Assembly (NCBI RefSeq): GCF_001375655.1
Contig: NZ_CTEN01000004.1
Span: 62,001 to 126,000 of the forward strand
Direction of reading: 5' to 3'
DNA length: 64,000 nucleotides
From: Streptococcus varani
GTDB lineage: Bacteria > Bacillota > Bacilli > Lactobacillales > Streptococcaceae
In this document: in pieces, positions 40,368-49,771 of the stretch
Layout: the number at the start of each line of letters is the position of its first letter
Position numbering within the stretch: position 1 is the first letter of the stretch
Made by a program: the position numbers and the translations under genes
The notes under the pieces: model-generated
What the model was told of the DNA's origin: nothing
Seen by the model: only the letters and a program-made list of their open reading frames with translations
The model's database searches: none

Positions 40368-41774
40368 TTATTTAATCAACTCATAAATACCTTCTGCATA
40401 AATGGCTGCTGCACGGAAGAGGTCTTCCACATCCGCAAATTCATTGGCCTGGTGCATGGTGTCTGTATAACCTGGGAACATAGCCCCAAAGGCTACGCCA
40501 CGTTTGAGCAGGCGACCAAATGTCCCACCACCGATGATTTGTTCATACCCTTTGAGACCGGTTTGTTTTTCGTAAACTGCTAAGAGTTTTGAGACCAGCT
40601 CATCTTCCATCGGTGTATAGTGTGGTATATGCATGTGGGCACTGAGACTGACTTCGCGTACACCTGGCAATGTTTCCAAGACTGCCTTAATTTTGTGCTC
40701 ATCTGTTCCTTGAGGGAAGCGGAAATTAAGGGCAATAGTATTGTCCGATGAGGCTTTATCAAAACTGAAGACACCTGCATTCATGGTCAATTCACCCATT
40801 TTTTCATCTACATAAGCTGCGCCTGTTGCTGCTGCCAAATGGTCTTTATGGATGACTTTACCTGCAATATGAAGGTAGTTTTTGGCATTGCCAGCAAAGT
40901 CAAATTGAGACAGGAAATTAGCCAAATATGTCACGCCGTTGATGCCCGATGCCGGGCTAGCACCGTGGGCAGATTTGCCAATAACTTGCAAATGAAAATG
41001 GCCATTTTCTTCTGTCAAATGTGCAGTGACAGGATTTTCAGCTGTAAAAGCTTCTAATCTTTCCTGCAAGTCAGCTAGGCTAAGATTCCCAGAAAAGACA
41101 GCTTTGCCAGATTCCGGCACCATATTGACACGCAGTCCACCTGACAAACTATGAAGAACAAAGTCGCCATCATTTTCGCCATCAAAGTGCAAGTACTCCG
41201 TAATATTGCCTTTTTCCCCATTAATAATAGGGAATTCTGCATCTGGTGAGAATCCGAAATCTGGTTTTGGTAAACCAACGTGGGCAAAATAATAGTCCAT
41301 ATCCGCCCAACCAGACTCTTCATCGGTCCCCGCCACAAAACGAACACGCTTGGAAACTGGGAGTCCCAATTCCTTGATAATTTTTAAACCATAATAGCAG
41401 GCAACAGTTGGTCCCTTATCATCTGAGGCACCACGCGCATAGAGTTTGCCGTCAATGATTTCAGGCTTGTAAGGATCTGTATGCCAACCTGATCCAGCAG
41501 GAACGACATCCAAGTGGGCAAAAATGCCCAGTTCTTCTTCCCCTTGTCCAAAGGTGAAATGACCTGCATAGTTATCAACATTGGTTGTTTCATAGCCGTC
41601 CCGCTCTGCAATTTCCAAGAACTTTTCCAGAGCCTTAACAGGACCAGGTCCAAAGGGATGTTCCTTATCCGCTAAACTGTCATAACGTTCAGAGTTTATC
41701 TCCAAAAGGCTAAACAAATCAGCCATCATAGCATCTTTGCGTTTTTCAACTTCTGCTTTAAAATTAATTGTCAT
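40368..41774 (-). CDS. pepV: Dipeptidase PepV (M20 family)
   Basis: Zinc dipeptidase that cleaves Xaa-Xaa dipeptides taken up by the cell. The 468-aa protein has the metal-binding [11 protein letters not shown] near residue 85, [14 protein letters not shown], and the catalytic Glu pair in [23 protein letters not shown] follows in the lid domain. I start at the ATG at 41774 ([16 protein letters not shown]) with GAGGAAG upstream; the 34 extra upstream codons are not PepV-like. Confidence 0.95.
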   Translation of the reverse strand: MTINFKAEVEKRKDAMMADLFSLLEINSERYDSLADKEHPFGPGPVKALEKFLEIAERDGYETTNVDNYAGHFTFGQGEEELGIFAHLDVVPAGSGWHTDPYKPEIIDGKLYARGASDDKGPTVACYYGLKIIKELGLPVSKRVRFVAGTDEESGWADMDYYFAHVGLPKPDFGFSPDAEFPIINGEKGNITEYLHFDGENDGDFVLHSLSGGLRVNMVPESGKAVFSGNLSLADLQERLEAFTAENPVTAHLTEENGHFHLQVIGKSAHGASPASGINGVTYLANFLSQFDFAGNAKNYLHIAGKVIHKDHLAAATGAAYVDEKMGELTMNAGVFSFDKASSDNTIALNFRFPQGTDEHKIKAVLETLPGVREVSLSAHMHIPHYTPMEDELVSKLLAVYEKQTGLKGYEQIIGGGTFGRLLKRGVAFGAMFPGYTDTMHQANEFADVEDLFRAAAIYAEGIYELIK

Positions 41775-41850
41775 ACTCTTCCTCATTTCACAATAATCTA
41801 CCATCATTCTACCATAAAGAACGTGATTTTTCAGTAAAATGAGGAAAAGA

Positions 41851-41870
41851 AAAGCCCCATTTGGGACCTT
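41851..41870 (-). terminator. Probable terminator of the methyltransferase gene
   Basis: Short GC-rich hairpin AAGGTCCC/GGGGCTTT (wobbles) just after the stop, with a T-rich minus-strand tail TTTTCTTTTCC. Confidence 0.6.
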
Positions 41871-41876
41871 CCTCAC

Positions 41877-42650
41877 TTATAGTTTAATGGATAGATTTGC
41901 CAAATAGTCGCTGCCATATTGAGACAGACGATTTCCTTCATCCTTGGCTTCATAAAAATCAATCATAGCAAAACCTGCCTTTAATTGACCCGCAATCTGT
42001 TCCTCTAAAGTATGACTAAATTCATAGCCGTATTCTGGATCAATCTGAATCAATCCATCTGCTTCTAACTGACGCGAGTTGTACGGAAGAGCGTACTTCA
42101 ATTCCAAAGCTTGATCTGGCCTGTCCCAAACAGCGTCGCCATCATACATGTAAATCCACGGATTCATGTAACCTACCATGAGGAGGCCGCCTTTTTTCAA
42201 GATACGATAGGATTCCTGCCACATATTTTTCAGATTTTCTATATAGACATTGGATACCGGACAAAAAACGATGTCAAAAGTCTCATCTTCAAAAGGAAAG
42301 GGCTGGGTCATATCGGCCAAGACAGTCTCAATAGTCAAATCCTCCCGTTCAGCTACTAAGCGATCAGAGGCTAGTTGCTCCTCGGAAAAATCCATAATGG
42401 TTGTATCGAAACCTTTGAGCGCAAACTGGGGACCTTGCTGTCCGCCGCCGCACGCCAAACCTAGTATTTTCTTACCCGGTGCCTTATCAAACCAAGTCGA
42501 TGGCACAGGCTTTCCATGCGTCAAAAAGACCGTTAATTCCCTCTTTTTACAATCCAGTAATTCTTCATGGCTAATGGGAACAGTATAGAGGATGCCATTT
42601 TTTGCCACTCTGTTCCACCGTTTTTGATTTTCTCGAACATAATCAGTCAT
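41877..42650 (-). CDS. Class I SAM-dependent methyltransferase
   Basis: Methyltransferase_11-type protein, 257 aa. Motif I is ILGLACGGGQQGPQFALKG near residue 66, with an acidic MDFSEEQLA, then ADMTQPFPFEDETFDIVFC and the post-motif YRILKKGGLLMVG. Two ATG codons are adjacent; GAGG spacing favours 42650. The substrate is not apparent. A 7-bp hairpin (GAGGTTA/TAACCTC, 42662-42685) sits just upstream of the ribosome-binding site, and the IS110-family element lies immediately upstream, so native promoter DNA may have been displaced. Confidence 0.85.
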   Translation of the reverse strand: MTDYVRENQKRWNRVAKNGILYTVPISHEELLDCKKRELTVFLTHGKPVPSTWFDKAPGKKILGLACGGGQQGPQFALKGFDTTIMDFSEEQLASDRLVAEREDLTIETVLADMTQPFPFEDETFDIVFCPVSNVYIENLKNMWQESYRILKKGGLLMVGYMNPWIYMYDGDAVWDRPDQALELKYALPYNSRQLEADGLIQIDPEYGYEFSHTLEEQIAGQLKAGFAMIDFYEAKDEGNRLSQYGSDYLANLSIKL

Positions 42651-42726
42651 CATTCCTCAGCGAGGTTAAGAGCGAGAATAACCTCTTCTTTTCTTATTTT
42701 TCATATTCTATCCTTATATTTATATT

Positions 42727-42829
42727 AGCGGGTAGCTCCCGCCAGTATAAACCCTTTCTTAATTATTTTTTAGATTTGTTTTATACTTAGTTCAGCGCTG
42801 TGGATTAGTAATCATTTCCAATCGCTTTG
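42727..42829 (+). ncRNA. Candidate IS110 bridge RNA (5' non-coding end)
   Basis: Three successive stem-loops lie upstream of the recombinase: GCGGG/CCCGC near 42728-42742; AGTATAAA/TTTATACT (about 42744-42787) enclosing a loop of nearly 30 nt; and AGCG/CGCT (about 42793-42826) enclosing an asymmetric loop with GATTAGTAATC. A 5' hairpin followed by two large internal loops, upstream of the gene, is the layout described for bridge RNAs of the IS110 group. Boundaries and function are inference. Confidence 0.4.
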
Positions 42830-42915
42830 ACGTTTTATCTTATGTAAGGATACAAGACAAAGAGTGCGTGGAACGAACAACAGCTACTATTCACTTTGAA
42901 AGGAATAAGAAACTT

Positions 42916-44073
42916 ATGCTTTATGTTGGTATCGATATTGCCAAAAATAAACACGATTTAGCTTGCATTGATGAAACTGGAGAAACAATAATAATTAACT
43001 ACAGATTTGCCAATTCTTATCAAGGCTTTCATCAGCTTAAACTCAAACTAAAACAGCTCTCTCCTATCACAAAAGATGTCCAGATAGCACTTGAAAGTAC
43101 AGGACATTATAGCTATAACATCATTGCTTTCTTAAGAGAGTTGGGATATACTGTTTTCGCTTATAATCCTCTTATTATCAAGGAATTTGCCAAATCACAG
43201 TCTCTCAGAAAAACTAAGACTGATAGGAAAGATGCTCTTTTAATTGCTCGTAAACTACGGTCTGATATCACGCCTGAATATTATCAAACAGACAAATTAA
43301 TGGATGAGTTAAAAGAGCTCACACGCTATCAAAATCGTTTAATCCAGTCACGATCCAAATGCAAGAACTTATACATCAGATTGCTTGATATTATTTTCCC
43401 TGAACTCCACGGAATTGTTAGTAATCTTCATAATCAGTTTATCTATAACTTACTAACCAATTATCCTTCTCCACAAAAGTTAGCTCGTGCTCACTTCTCA
43501 TCATTACTTAAAATTAAACGTCTAACCGCTGATAAGGCTCATCAAATACAAGAAGCAGCCAAACAGACTATTGGTAATGCTTCACCTGCTTTATCCTTAG
43601 AACTAGTACAATTAATTGAAACCATTAAACACTACGATAAACAGATTAACCAAGTTCAAGAAGAAATGAATCTCTTGATGGCTGAATTAGAGTCTCCCAT
43701 CACCTCTATTCCTGGAATCGGAAGCCGCCTTGGTGCTATGATTCTAGCTGAAATTAAGACTATTAATAACTTCAAAAATCCAAATCAACTTCAAGCTTTC
43801 GCAGGATTAGATCCTGCTATTTACCAATCAGGACAAATGGATAATACTGGCCATATGGTAAAGCGAGGCTCGTCTTATCTGAGATATGCTCTAATACAAG
43901 CTGCTAAACTCATCTCGATTTATTCTCCGCATTTTAAAGCCTATTTAAGATTGAAAATAAGCCAAGGTAAGCACTACAACGTAGCTGTAACACATGTCGC
44001 CAAAAAATTGACTCGTATTATTTACCATCTGCTCAAAACCAAGCAAACCTTTGACGAGGCTAAACTAAGGTAA
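42916..44073 (+). CDS. IS110-family transposase (DEDD recombinase)
   Basis: RuvC-like recombinase plus Transposase_20 domain, 385 aa. The DEDD residues are visible: D in YVGIDIAKNKHD, E in ALESTGHYS, and DD in KTDRKDALLIARKL. The C-terminal domain carries the conserved ITSIPGIGSRLGAMILAEI and AFAGLDPAIYQSGQ with the catalytic Ser region KRGSSYLRYAL. The ATG at 42916 has AAAGGA upstream; a GTG frame starts at 42868. Intact, so potentially active, guided by a bridge RNA according to current knowledge of the family. Confidence 0.93.
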   Translation: MLYVGIDIAKNKHDLACIDETGETIIINYRFANSYQGFHQLKLKLKQLSPITKDVQIALESTGHYSYNIIAFLRELGYTVFAYNPLIIKEFAKSQSLRKTKTDRKDALLIARKLRSDITPEYYQTDKLMDELKELTRYQNRLIQSRSKCKNLYIRLLDIIFPELHGIVSNLHNQFIYNLLTNYPSPQKLARAHFSSLLKIKRLTADKAHQIQEAAKQTIGNASPALSLELVQLIETIKHYDKQINQVQEEMNLLMAELESPITSIPGIGSRLGAMILAEIKTINNFKNPNQLQAFAGLDPAIYQSGQMDNTGHMVKRGSSYLRYALIQAAKLISIYSPHFKAYLRLKISQGKHYNVAVTHVAKKLTRIIYHLLKTKQTFDEAKLR

Positions 44074-44103
44074 AAACTATAAAATCAAGAATTATTTTTA
44101 AAA

Positions 44104-44126
44104 CTTGCTCAAGGGCAAGATTTTTT
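44104..44126 (+). terminator. Terminator of the IS110 transposase gene
   Basis: CTTGC/GCAAG stem (44104-44108 with 44115-44119) followed by T6. Confidence 0.7.
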
Positions 44127-44130
44127 GCGT

Positions 44131-44167
44131 GTCTAAAATTGAGCTTTTAGACTAAAAGTAGTAAAAT
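44131..44167 (+). promoter_or_regulatory. Promoter of the candidate RNA, with 8-bp inverted repeat
   Basis: TTGAGC (44139-44144), 17-bp spacer, TAAAAT (44162-44167). A perfect inverted repeat GTCTAAAA/TTTTAGAC (44131-44138 with 44145-44152) straddles the -35, as an operator would. Confidence 0.55.
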
Positions 44168-44172
44168 GATAG

Positions 44173-44235
44173 GTGCATCCTCCAGACGATTGTCTAACTT
44201 GGTTATCAAGTTTATCGCAGTGAGGGTGTTTTTTT
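44173..44235 (+). ncRNA. Candidate small RNA with three-way junction and terminator
   Basis: Starting just after a good promoter, about 60 nt fold into a closing helix CATCCTC/GAGGGTG (44176-44182 with 44222-44228) around two perfect hairpins: AGAC/GTCT (44184-44195) and AACTTG/CAAGTT (44196-44212). T7 follows. The 5' part GCATCCTCC is complementary to a Shine-Dalgarno plus ATG. No ORF fits. It may be an independent regulatory RNA or a right-end part of the IS110 element. Confidence 0.5.
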
Positions 44236-44412
44236 ATTTTTTAGAATTTCCTATTGACTTTTTATATAGAATGCCTCCTTTCTTACGCTAAAGCGATTTT
44301 ACCATAGCTAAGAAGTATTTTCAAGATAGGCAATCAGCTAAATCTCCTTTAGAGATCCCCTTGATTTTGGCTTTCTAATATTATTGGTAAAAAGAGTCAG
44401 ACAATAACTGAT

Positions 44413-45033
44413 TTACTTGCCAAATAGCTTTTTAAAGAAACTTTTTTCTTTCTTTGATTGGCCCTCAAGAGGTAATTGGTCTTGATTGGCAGCTATCGGT
44501 AGGGCAGAAATCAAAGGCAGAGTTATATTTATTTGGTCATTTTGATTGAGAATATCTTGAACTTGCTTCTGATCAACAGGCATTCCTATAGAATCCTTAT
44601 CAATAGCATTGACTTCGATGAAATATTTTAAATCCATACCAACAAAAGAAGCTCCTTCATCTAGCATGATTTTCTCAGCTCCCATCAATTGAGCTAGTTG
44701 AAACAGAGAGGAAAACTGATTTTCTTTCCTTATTGTACCAATCAAGCCATAAGACTCGTCTTCAGTAAAGTGCTTATAGTGAGCCATCCAATTTGAGGCA
44801 AGACTCCTATCACTAAAAATATAGAGTGCAGGCAGACCATTAAAATCTTTCGTTGAGATAAGAGGTGTACTGCTTTTGCTATCAGGCTTGTAGTCTTCCT
44901 TAGATAAGGCAATAAATAAGCAATCTTGTCGAAACAACTCCCTCATTAGATTCCGGTATGGAATCTGCCAATCTCCCTTGACTTCTTGACTATCTCTTAG
45001 TTCATTTTTTAAAGCTTCTATCACGTGATTCAA
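44413..45033 (-). CDS. SseB-like protein
   Basis: A 206-aa soluble protein resembling the SseB family: LYIFSDRSLASNWMAHYKHF matches the family's conserved strand-helix, followed by QLMGAEKIMLDEGASFVGMD. The C-terminus is a Lys-rich tail (KKEKSFFKKLFGK). The start is TTG at 45033 with AGGAGG 9 nt upstream. No enzymatic motif. The name comes from serine sensitivity in E. coli; function here is unknown. It stands alone between the IS110 region and a repeat. Confidence 0.72.
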   Translation of the reverse strand: MNHVIEALKNELRDSQEVKGDWQIPYRNLMRELFRQDCLFIALSKEDYKPDSKSSTPLISTKDFNGLPALYIFSDRSLASNWMAHYKHFTEDESYGLIGTIRKENQFSSLFQLAQLMGAEKIMLDEGASFVGMDLKYFIEVNAIDKDSIGMPVDQKQVQDILNQNDQINITLPLISALPIAANQDQLPLEGQSKKEKSFFKKLFGK

Positions 45034-45060
45034 TTTAAAAATCCTCCTTCTCTTTAACCA

Positions 45061-45153
45061 AATAAAATCAAAAACAGATGAGGCAAAGCGACACAGACTT
45101 ACTGAGTGGTTGGCCAGAAACTTTACCAGTGTATTCTGTTGATTGTCAAAGAC
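45061..45153 (+). repeat. Palindromic repeat family R2, copy b
   Basis: AAAATCAAAAACAGATGAGGC ends in CTGTTGATTGTCAAAGACTC. The left part aligns base for base with the junction around the MITE at 2007, with CA in place of TA, and so preserves the uninserted arrangement. Confidence 0.65.
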
Positions 45154-45251
45154 TCTGCACCTTCAGTCCAGTCATCCTCTTGACAGACATTACTGGTTAA
45201 GACTTTAATAATAGCAAAGTGTACAAAACTTTTTAATTTCAAAAAAATCCT

Positions 45252-45629
45252 TTAACGATTAAAGCTAGCAATCTCATAACCAGTTTTTGCATTAACAAAA
45301 TTAAGAGTTTTTAGATTGCCAATTAAATTAAAAATGGATTTTCCAATAGGTTCTAAATCAATCTTAATGGAATCTGACTCTTTCTCTACATTTAAATAAA
45401 CAGTCAATGAATAAGTTTCTTGATCTGATTGTATTTCAATATGATCATAACTGTAACCCTTAGGATATTCCTGTAAACTAGCAATTTTTGCTACCTTATT
45501 GTTATCACCAACATAGTCAGTTTTATAATTTTCAGCCTTGTCTGTATCAACCTTGCTTATTTGACAAGCTGTCAAAAAAATAAATGATGCAATTAAAATA
45601 AGTATTCTATAAATATTACTATTTCTCAT
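45252..45629 (-). CDS. DUF4825-type lipoprotein
   Basis: Predicted secreted lipoprotein, 125 aa. A signal peptide (MRNSNIYRILILIASFIFL) ends in the lipobox FLTAC, giving Cys at about residue 21 for lipidation. The mature part contains YKTDYVGDNNKVAKIASLQ, the characteristic opening of DUF4825 domains, followed by a beta-rich segment with SLTVYLNVEK. AAGGAG precedes the ATG. No function is known. It is flanked by repeat R2 copy b and MITE copy c. Confidence 0.78.
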   Translation of the reverse strand: MRNSNIYRILILIASFIFLTACQISKVDTDKAENYKTDYVGDNNKVAKIASLQEYPKGYSYDHIEIQSDQETYSLTVYLNVEKESDSIKIDLEPIGKSIFNLIGNLKTLNFVNAKTGYEIASFNR

Positions 45630-45728
45630 GAGTTAGCTCCTTCTTATCTTCTTTTAAGAATATTGTAACACACGATGTAAGCTCTTTCAAACATAAAAAA
45701 GCTGCCCGAGAGCAACTTTTATCCACTA

Positions 45729-45951
45729 TATTCGAACGAATTAGCTTTAAGACTAGGAACTGAGGTGCAGTTAGCTCAAATAGTCAGGGGAGTGACTGTT
45801 GGAGGCGGGAAATAAGAACTGATGAAAGTCAGTTTACCCTACAGTCTGAGAATAGACTGTTTGAGGTTGAAAATAAAAGAAACTAAGTTTCTCTCAACTG
45901 GAGTACGGCAAACCGATAGTGACAAGGTATCAAAGCTAATTCAAATGACTA
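45729..45951 (+). mobile_element. MITE family M, copy c (223 bp, longest copy)
   Basis: Ends TATTCGAACGAATTAGCTTT and AAAGCTAATTCAAATGACTA with flanking TA. Between them are the family motifs (GACTAGGAACTGAGGTGCAG, GAGTACGGCAAACCGATAGT) and three internal hairpins: CAGTCTGAGAATAGACTG, AACTGATGAAAGTCAGTT and AGAAACTAAGTTTCT. It ends 5 bp before the stop of the ABC-F gene. Confidence 0.78.
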
Positions 45952-45956
45952 TATTT

Positions 45957-47498
45957 TTAAAAATCATTAAAATCCCAGACATCATCCACCCATCCTTCAT
46001 AGAAATCTGGTTCGTGGCAGACCATGAGAATAGATCCTTTGTAGGCTTGGAGGGACCGTTTGAGCTCATCCTTGGCATCTACATCCAAATGGTTGGTCGG
46101 CTCATCTAGGATCAGCACGTTATTTTCACGGTTCATCAGCAAACAGAAACGAACCTTGGCTTGTTCACCACCAGAAAGAACCTGAATTTGACTTTCAATA
46201 TGCTTAGAAGTCAAACCACAACGGGCAAGAGCTGCACGAACTTCAGCTTGGTTAAGGGCTGGAAAGGCATCCCAAACAGCTTCAAGAGGGGATTGACGAT
46301 TTCCTCCAGGTACCTCTTGTTCAAAGTAGCCAAGTTCCAAATATTCACCCCGTTCCACTTGACCACCAAGGGCTGGGATAAGACCCAAGAGACTCTTGAG
46401 CAAAGTGGATTTCCCGATACCATTAGCACCAACGATAGCAACTTTTTTATTGCGCTCAAAGGTCAAGTTCAAGGGAGTTCTAGTCAAGACACGATCATAA
46501 CCGATTTCCAAGTCCTTGGCTTGGAAGATAAAACGACTAGGTGTCCGAGCCATCTTAAAATCAAAGGAAGGTTTTGGTTTTTCGGATTGAAGTTCGATGA
46601 TATCCATCTTGTCTAGCTTCTTCTGTCGGGACATGGCCATATTTCGCGTAGCAACACGGGCCTTGTTGCGGTTTACAAAATCCTGCAAATCAGCAATTTC
46701 CTTCTGTTGGCGCTCATAAGCCGCCTCCAATTGAGATTTCTTCATGGCATGCACTTCTTGGAACTGGTAGTAGTTGCCTGAATAACGAGTTAGATTTTGA
46801 TTTTCCACATGATAGACGATATTGATAACATCATTTAAGAAAGGAATATCATGAGAAATCAGAACAAAGGCATTTTCATAATTTTGCAGGTAACGCTTGA
46901 GCCAATCAATGTGCTCCGCATCCAGATAGTTGGTCGGCTCATCCAGCAAGAGAATGTCTGGTTTTTCCAGTAAGAGCTTGGCCAAAAGAATCTTGGTCCG
47001 CTGGCCACCAGATAAATCGGTCACATCTGTATCCATACCATAGTCCATAACACCCAAGGCACGGGCTACTTCATCAATCTTAGCATCTAAGATATAGAAA
47101 TCACGAGACTCCAAGCGGTCCTGGAGTTCACCGACCTCTTCCATGAGAGCATCTATATCAGCCCCTTCATCCGCCATATGCATGTAAATCTCATTAATCC
47201 GCTCTTCTGTCTTGAAGAGTTCATCAAAAGCCGTTCGTAAGACATCTCGAACAGACGATCCTTTCTCTAGGACAGCATGCTGGTCTAAGTAGCCAGCTGT
47301 CACATAACGAGACCACTCCACCTTCCCTTCATCAGGAAGAAGCTTTCCGGTAACAATCGACATGAAGGTTGATTTTCCTTCACCATTAGCTCCGACCAAG
47401 CCAATATGTTCGCCCTTGAGCAGGCGGAAAGAGACATCTTCAAAAATTGCTCGTTCCCCAAAGCCATGGGTTAAATTTTTAACTTCTAAAATACTCAC
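45957..47498 (-). CDS. ABC-F family ATPase (YbiT/YkpA-like)
   Basis: Soluble twin-cassette ATPase without membrane domain, 513 aa, of the ribosome-associated ABC-F class. Walker A motifs are GANGEGKST (about 36-44) and GANGIGKST (about 355), signatures LSGGQRTKILLAKLL and LSGGEQAKVRF, and Walker B LLLDEPTNYLD and LILDEPTNHLD. The inter-domain linker (VHAMKKSQLEAAYERQQKEI) is the P-site tRNA interaction motif. The start is GTG at 47498 with AGGAGA upstream. The gene is bracketed by MITE copies c and d. Confidence 0.92.
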   Translation of the reverse strand: MSILEVKNLTHGFGERAIFEDVSFRLLKGEHIGLVGANGEGKSTFMSIVTGKLLPDEGKVEWSRYVTAGYLDQHAVLEKGSSVRDVLRTAFDELFKTEERINEIYMHMADEGADIDALMEEVGELQDRLESRDFYILDAKIDEVARALGVMDYGMDTDVTDLSGGQRTKILLAKLLLEKPDILLLDEPTNYLDAEHIDWLKRYLQNYENAFVLISHDIPFLNDVINIVYHVENQNLTRYSGNYYQFQEVHAMKKSQLEAAYERQQKEIADLQDFVNRNKARVATRNMAMSRQKKLDKMDIIELQSEKPKPSFDFKMARTPSRFIFQAKDLEIGYDRVLTRTPLNLTFERNKKVAIVGANGIGKSTLLKSLLGLIPALGGQVERGEYLELGYFEQEVPGGNRQSPLEAVWDAFPALNQAEVRAALARCGLTSKHIESQIQVLSGGEQAKVRFCLLMNRENNVLILDEPTNHLDVDAKDELKRSLQAYKGSILMVCHEPDFYEGWVDDVWDFNDF

Positions 47499-47535
47499 AC
47501 TTTTCTCCTAGTTTTAGCCATCTATCTTTGTTGTA

Positions 47536-47639
47536 TAGTCAAATGAATTAGCTTTAGGACTAGGAACTGAGGTGCAGGCTGTACTGTGGAGTACGGCAAG
47601 CCGATAGTGACATCGTATTAAAGTTAATTCAAAAGACTA
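47536..47639 (+). mobile_element. MITE family M, copy d (104 bp)
   Basis: The best-preserved copy: TAGTCAAATGAATTAGCTTT ... AAAGTTAATTCAAAAGACTA, giving a nearly perfect 20-bp terminal inverted repeat, with TA on both sides (47534-47535, 47640-47641). Same orientation as copy c, on the other side of the ABC-F gene. It lacks the internal hairpin modules. Confidence 0.82.
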
Positions 47640-47655
47640 TAAATACCAAACAAGA

Positions 47656-47678
47656 GCCTGAGACAGAACACCTCAGAC
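47656..47678 (-). terminator. Terminator of cdaA-cdaR-glmM
   Basis: 7-bp stem GTCTGAG/CTCAGGC on the minus strand, then TCTTGTTT. It lies between the glmM stop and MITE copy d. Confidence 0.65.
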
Positions 47679-47697
47679 TACTTTGCTTTGTATTTAA

Positions 47698-49050
47698 TTA
47701 GTCCAAGCCAATCTCAGCACGAACGACATCAGCAATGGTATCTACATAATAATCCACTTCTTGGTCAGTTGGAGCTTCTGCCATTACACGCAAGAGTGGT
47801 TCCGTACCAGATGCTCTGACAAGAATCCGTCCATTCCCAGCCATTTCAGCTTCCATCTTCTCGATGATAGCTGCGATTGCAGGTACTTCCATGGCCTTAT
47901 CTTTCATGGCATTTTCAACACGGATATTGACCAATTTTTGAGGATAGATAGTTACCTCGGCAGCCAATTCTGACAAGTTCTTGCCCGTTTCTTTCATGAT
48001 CTTAGTTAACTGTACAGCAGTCAACTGACCATCACCTGTTGTATTGTAATCCATGAGAATGAGATGACCTGATTGCTCACCACCTAGGTTGAACCCTGAC
48101 TTGCGCATTTCTTCTACCACATAGCGGTCTCCAACTGCAGTGACAGCCTTATTGATGCCTTCACGATCCAAAGCCTTATGGAATCCTAAGTTGGACATAA
48201 CAGTTGTAACAATAGTATTTTGAGCCAACAGACCTCTATCGGACAAGTATTTACCGATGATGTACATAATACGGTCTCCATCGACCAACTCACCATTTTC
48301 ATCAACTGCAATCAAGCGGTCACTATCTCCATCAAAAGCTAACCCAATTTGACTACCAGTTTCTTTCACTAATTCTTGCAGACCTTCTGGATGGGTTGAA
48401 CCAACACCATCATTGATATTCAGACCATCTGGACTTTCTGCCATGACAGCCAATTGGGCATCTAAATCAGCAAAAATTTGACGAGCTGATGCTGCAGCAG
48501 CCCCATTTGCTGTATCAAGAGCAACTTTCATACCATCTAAGGAATGTCCTGTTGACACTAGATACTCTTGGTATTTCCGAATGCCTTCAGGATAATCCAT
48601 AACATCACCAAGACCTTGGGCAGATGGACGAGGAAGTGTGTCCTCACTTGCATCTAGAAGTGCTTCAATTTCGGCTTCGACAGCATCATCCAATTTGAAG
48701 CCATCATTTCCGAAAAACTTAATCCCATTGTCCTGAGCTGGATTATGGCTAGCCGAAATCATGACACCAGCACTAGCCTTTTCCGTACGAACCAAATGAG
48801 CCACTCCAGGTGTTGCAAGTACACCCAGTTTATAAACATGGATACCTACTGACAAGAGACCCGCGACTAAGGCTGATTCTAACATTTGTCCAGAGATACG
48901 TGTGTCGCGAGCTACGAAAACGCTAGGAGTTTCCGTCTCGTGTTGGCTTAAGACATAGCCACCAAAGCGACCTAACTTAAAGGCCAATTCCGGTGTCAAT
49001 TCTAGATTGGCCTCACCACGAACACCATCTGTACCAAAGTATTTTCCCAT
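47698..49050 (-). CDS. glmM: Phosphoglucosamine mutase GlmM
   Basis: Converts glucosamine 6-phosphate to the 1-phosphate for UDP-GlcNAc and peptidoglycan. The 450-aa protein has [11 protein letters not shown] at the N-terminus, the phosphoserine loop [15 protein letters not shown] near residue 100, the metal loop [13 protein letters not shown] and the C-terminal phosphate-binding [12 protein letters not shown]. It is the third gene of the conserved cdaA-cdaR-glmM cluster; GlmM is known to bind and restrain CdaA in related bacteria. Confidence 0.97.
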   Translation of the reverse strand: MGKYFGTDGVRGEANLELTPELAFKLGRFGGYVLSQHETETPSVFVARDTRISGQMLESALVAGLLSVGIHVYKLGVLATPGVAHLVRTEKASAGVMISASHNPAQDNGIKFFGNDGFKLDDAVEAEIEALLDASEDTLPRPSAQGLGDVMDYPEGIRKYQEYLVSTGHSLDGMKVALDTANGAAAASARQIFADLDAQLAVMAESPDGLNINDGVGSTHPEGLQELVKETGSQIGLAFDGDSDRLIAVDENGELVDGDRIMYIIGKYLSDRGLLAQNTIVTTVMSNLGFHKALDREGINKAVTAVGDRYVVEEMRKSGFNLGGEQSGHLILMDYNTTGDGQLTAVQLTKIMKETGKNLSELAAEVTIYPQKLVNIRVENAMKDKAMEVPAIAAIIEKMEAEMAGNGRILVRASGTEPLLRVMAEAPTDQEVDYYVDTIADVVRAEIGLD

Positions 49051-49063
49051 TTTTCTAATCCTT

Positions 49064-49771
49064 TTATTCCTTATTCTTAGTAATTGTTGCTTGAATGCTT
49101 GTCACTTCCTGTGAGAAAACGACTGGCAAAATTTGGCCCTGAGCATCTACCGCTTGCAGAGTTGCTGTACCCGTGTAATTTTGAGATAAATCAGCTACAT
49201 CTGTAACGACCGCTTCAACTCGATCAACCCGAGAAAGAGTTTCCTCATCACTTGTTACTTTAACGTTTGTCGTACCGACCGTAACTTTAGAAACTGAGTA
49301 CCCAAGGGCCAATTGGTTGTCATAAATATGTCCTTCGACAGTAAAGTTCTTACTAGCACGCTTGCCAATTTTAACAGACAAATTGACTGGCGTCAAGTTA
49401 GCATTCACACCTGTTGGAAGATCTAAAACTTGCAACTTAACCATGTGAGTCCCCACTTCGAAATCTCTCAAATCAGCCTTGATTTGAAAACTTCGAGTTT
49501 CTTTATCGGTCTCTCTTTGTAAAATCAGACGGTTGGAACCAATCAAATCTACCGTTACGGTTGAAGCAAAGCCTGAGATGAAATATTTTTCACTATCATA
49601 TTCTATAGTGATTGGAACATTATTAATGGTATGCGTGTAGGTTTCTCTCGGCTGAGATTGGCCTGTATTTATAGAATTTTTATAGTTGGTTGTTGTTGCA
49701 TAAAAGAAAAGAGTAAAAGCAATTAAAATCGAAGCTGCCAGTTGGCCAATCATCTTAAATTTATCATTCAT
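49064..49771 (-). CDS. cdaR: YbbR-domain regulator CdaR
   Basis: Membrane-anchored regulator of the c-di-AMP synthase CdaA. One N-terminal transmembrane helix ([20 protein letters not shown], about residues 7-26) is followed by extracytoplasmic YbbR repeats: [36 protein letters not shown] and a third near the C-terminus. It starts at the ATG sharing one base with the cdaA stop (TAATG), with AGGAGG upstream. The 10-codon upstream extension lies inside cdaA and is rejected. Confidence 0.92.
   Translation of the reverse strand: MNDKFKMIGQLAASILIAFTLFFYATTTNYKNSINTGQSQPRETYTHTINNVPITIEYDSEKYFISGFASTVTVDLIGSNRLILQRETDKETRSFQIKADLRDFEVGTHMVKLQVLDLPTGVNANLTPVNLSVKIGKRASKNFTVEGHIYDNQLALGYSVSKVTVGTTNVKVTSDEETLSRVDRVEAVVTDVADLSQNYTGTATLQAVDAQGQILPVVFSQEVTSIQATITKNKE

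Larger units (their letters stand above)
42722..44128 (+). mobile_element. IS110-family element (ends approximate)
   Basis: One DEDD recombinase gene flanked by AT-rich non-coding DNA with hairpins. IS110 elements have no terminal inverted repeats and make no regular target duplication, so exact ends cannot be fixed from one copy. I set the left limit at the first structured segment after the methyltransferase leader and the right limit after the transposase terminator. It separates the methyltransferase gene from the SseB-like gene. Confidence 0.65.

Noticed and set aside
44131..44235. Assignment of the small RNA to the CiaR-controlled csRNA family
   Set aside because: The anti-Shine-Dalgarno segment fits, but the TTTAAG direct repeat of CiaR promoters is absent and the fold has a closing helix, so I left it unassigned.
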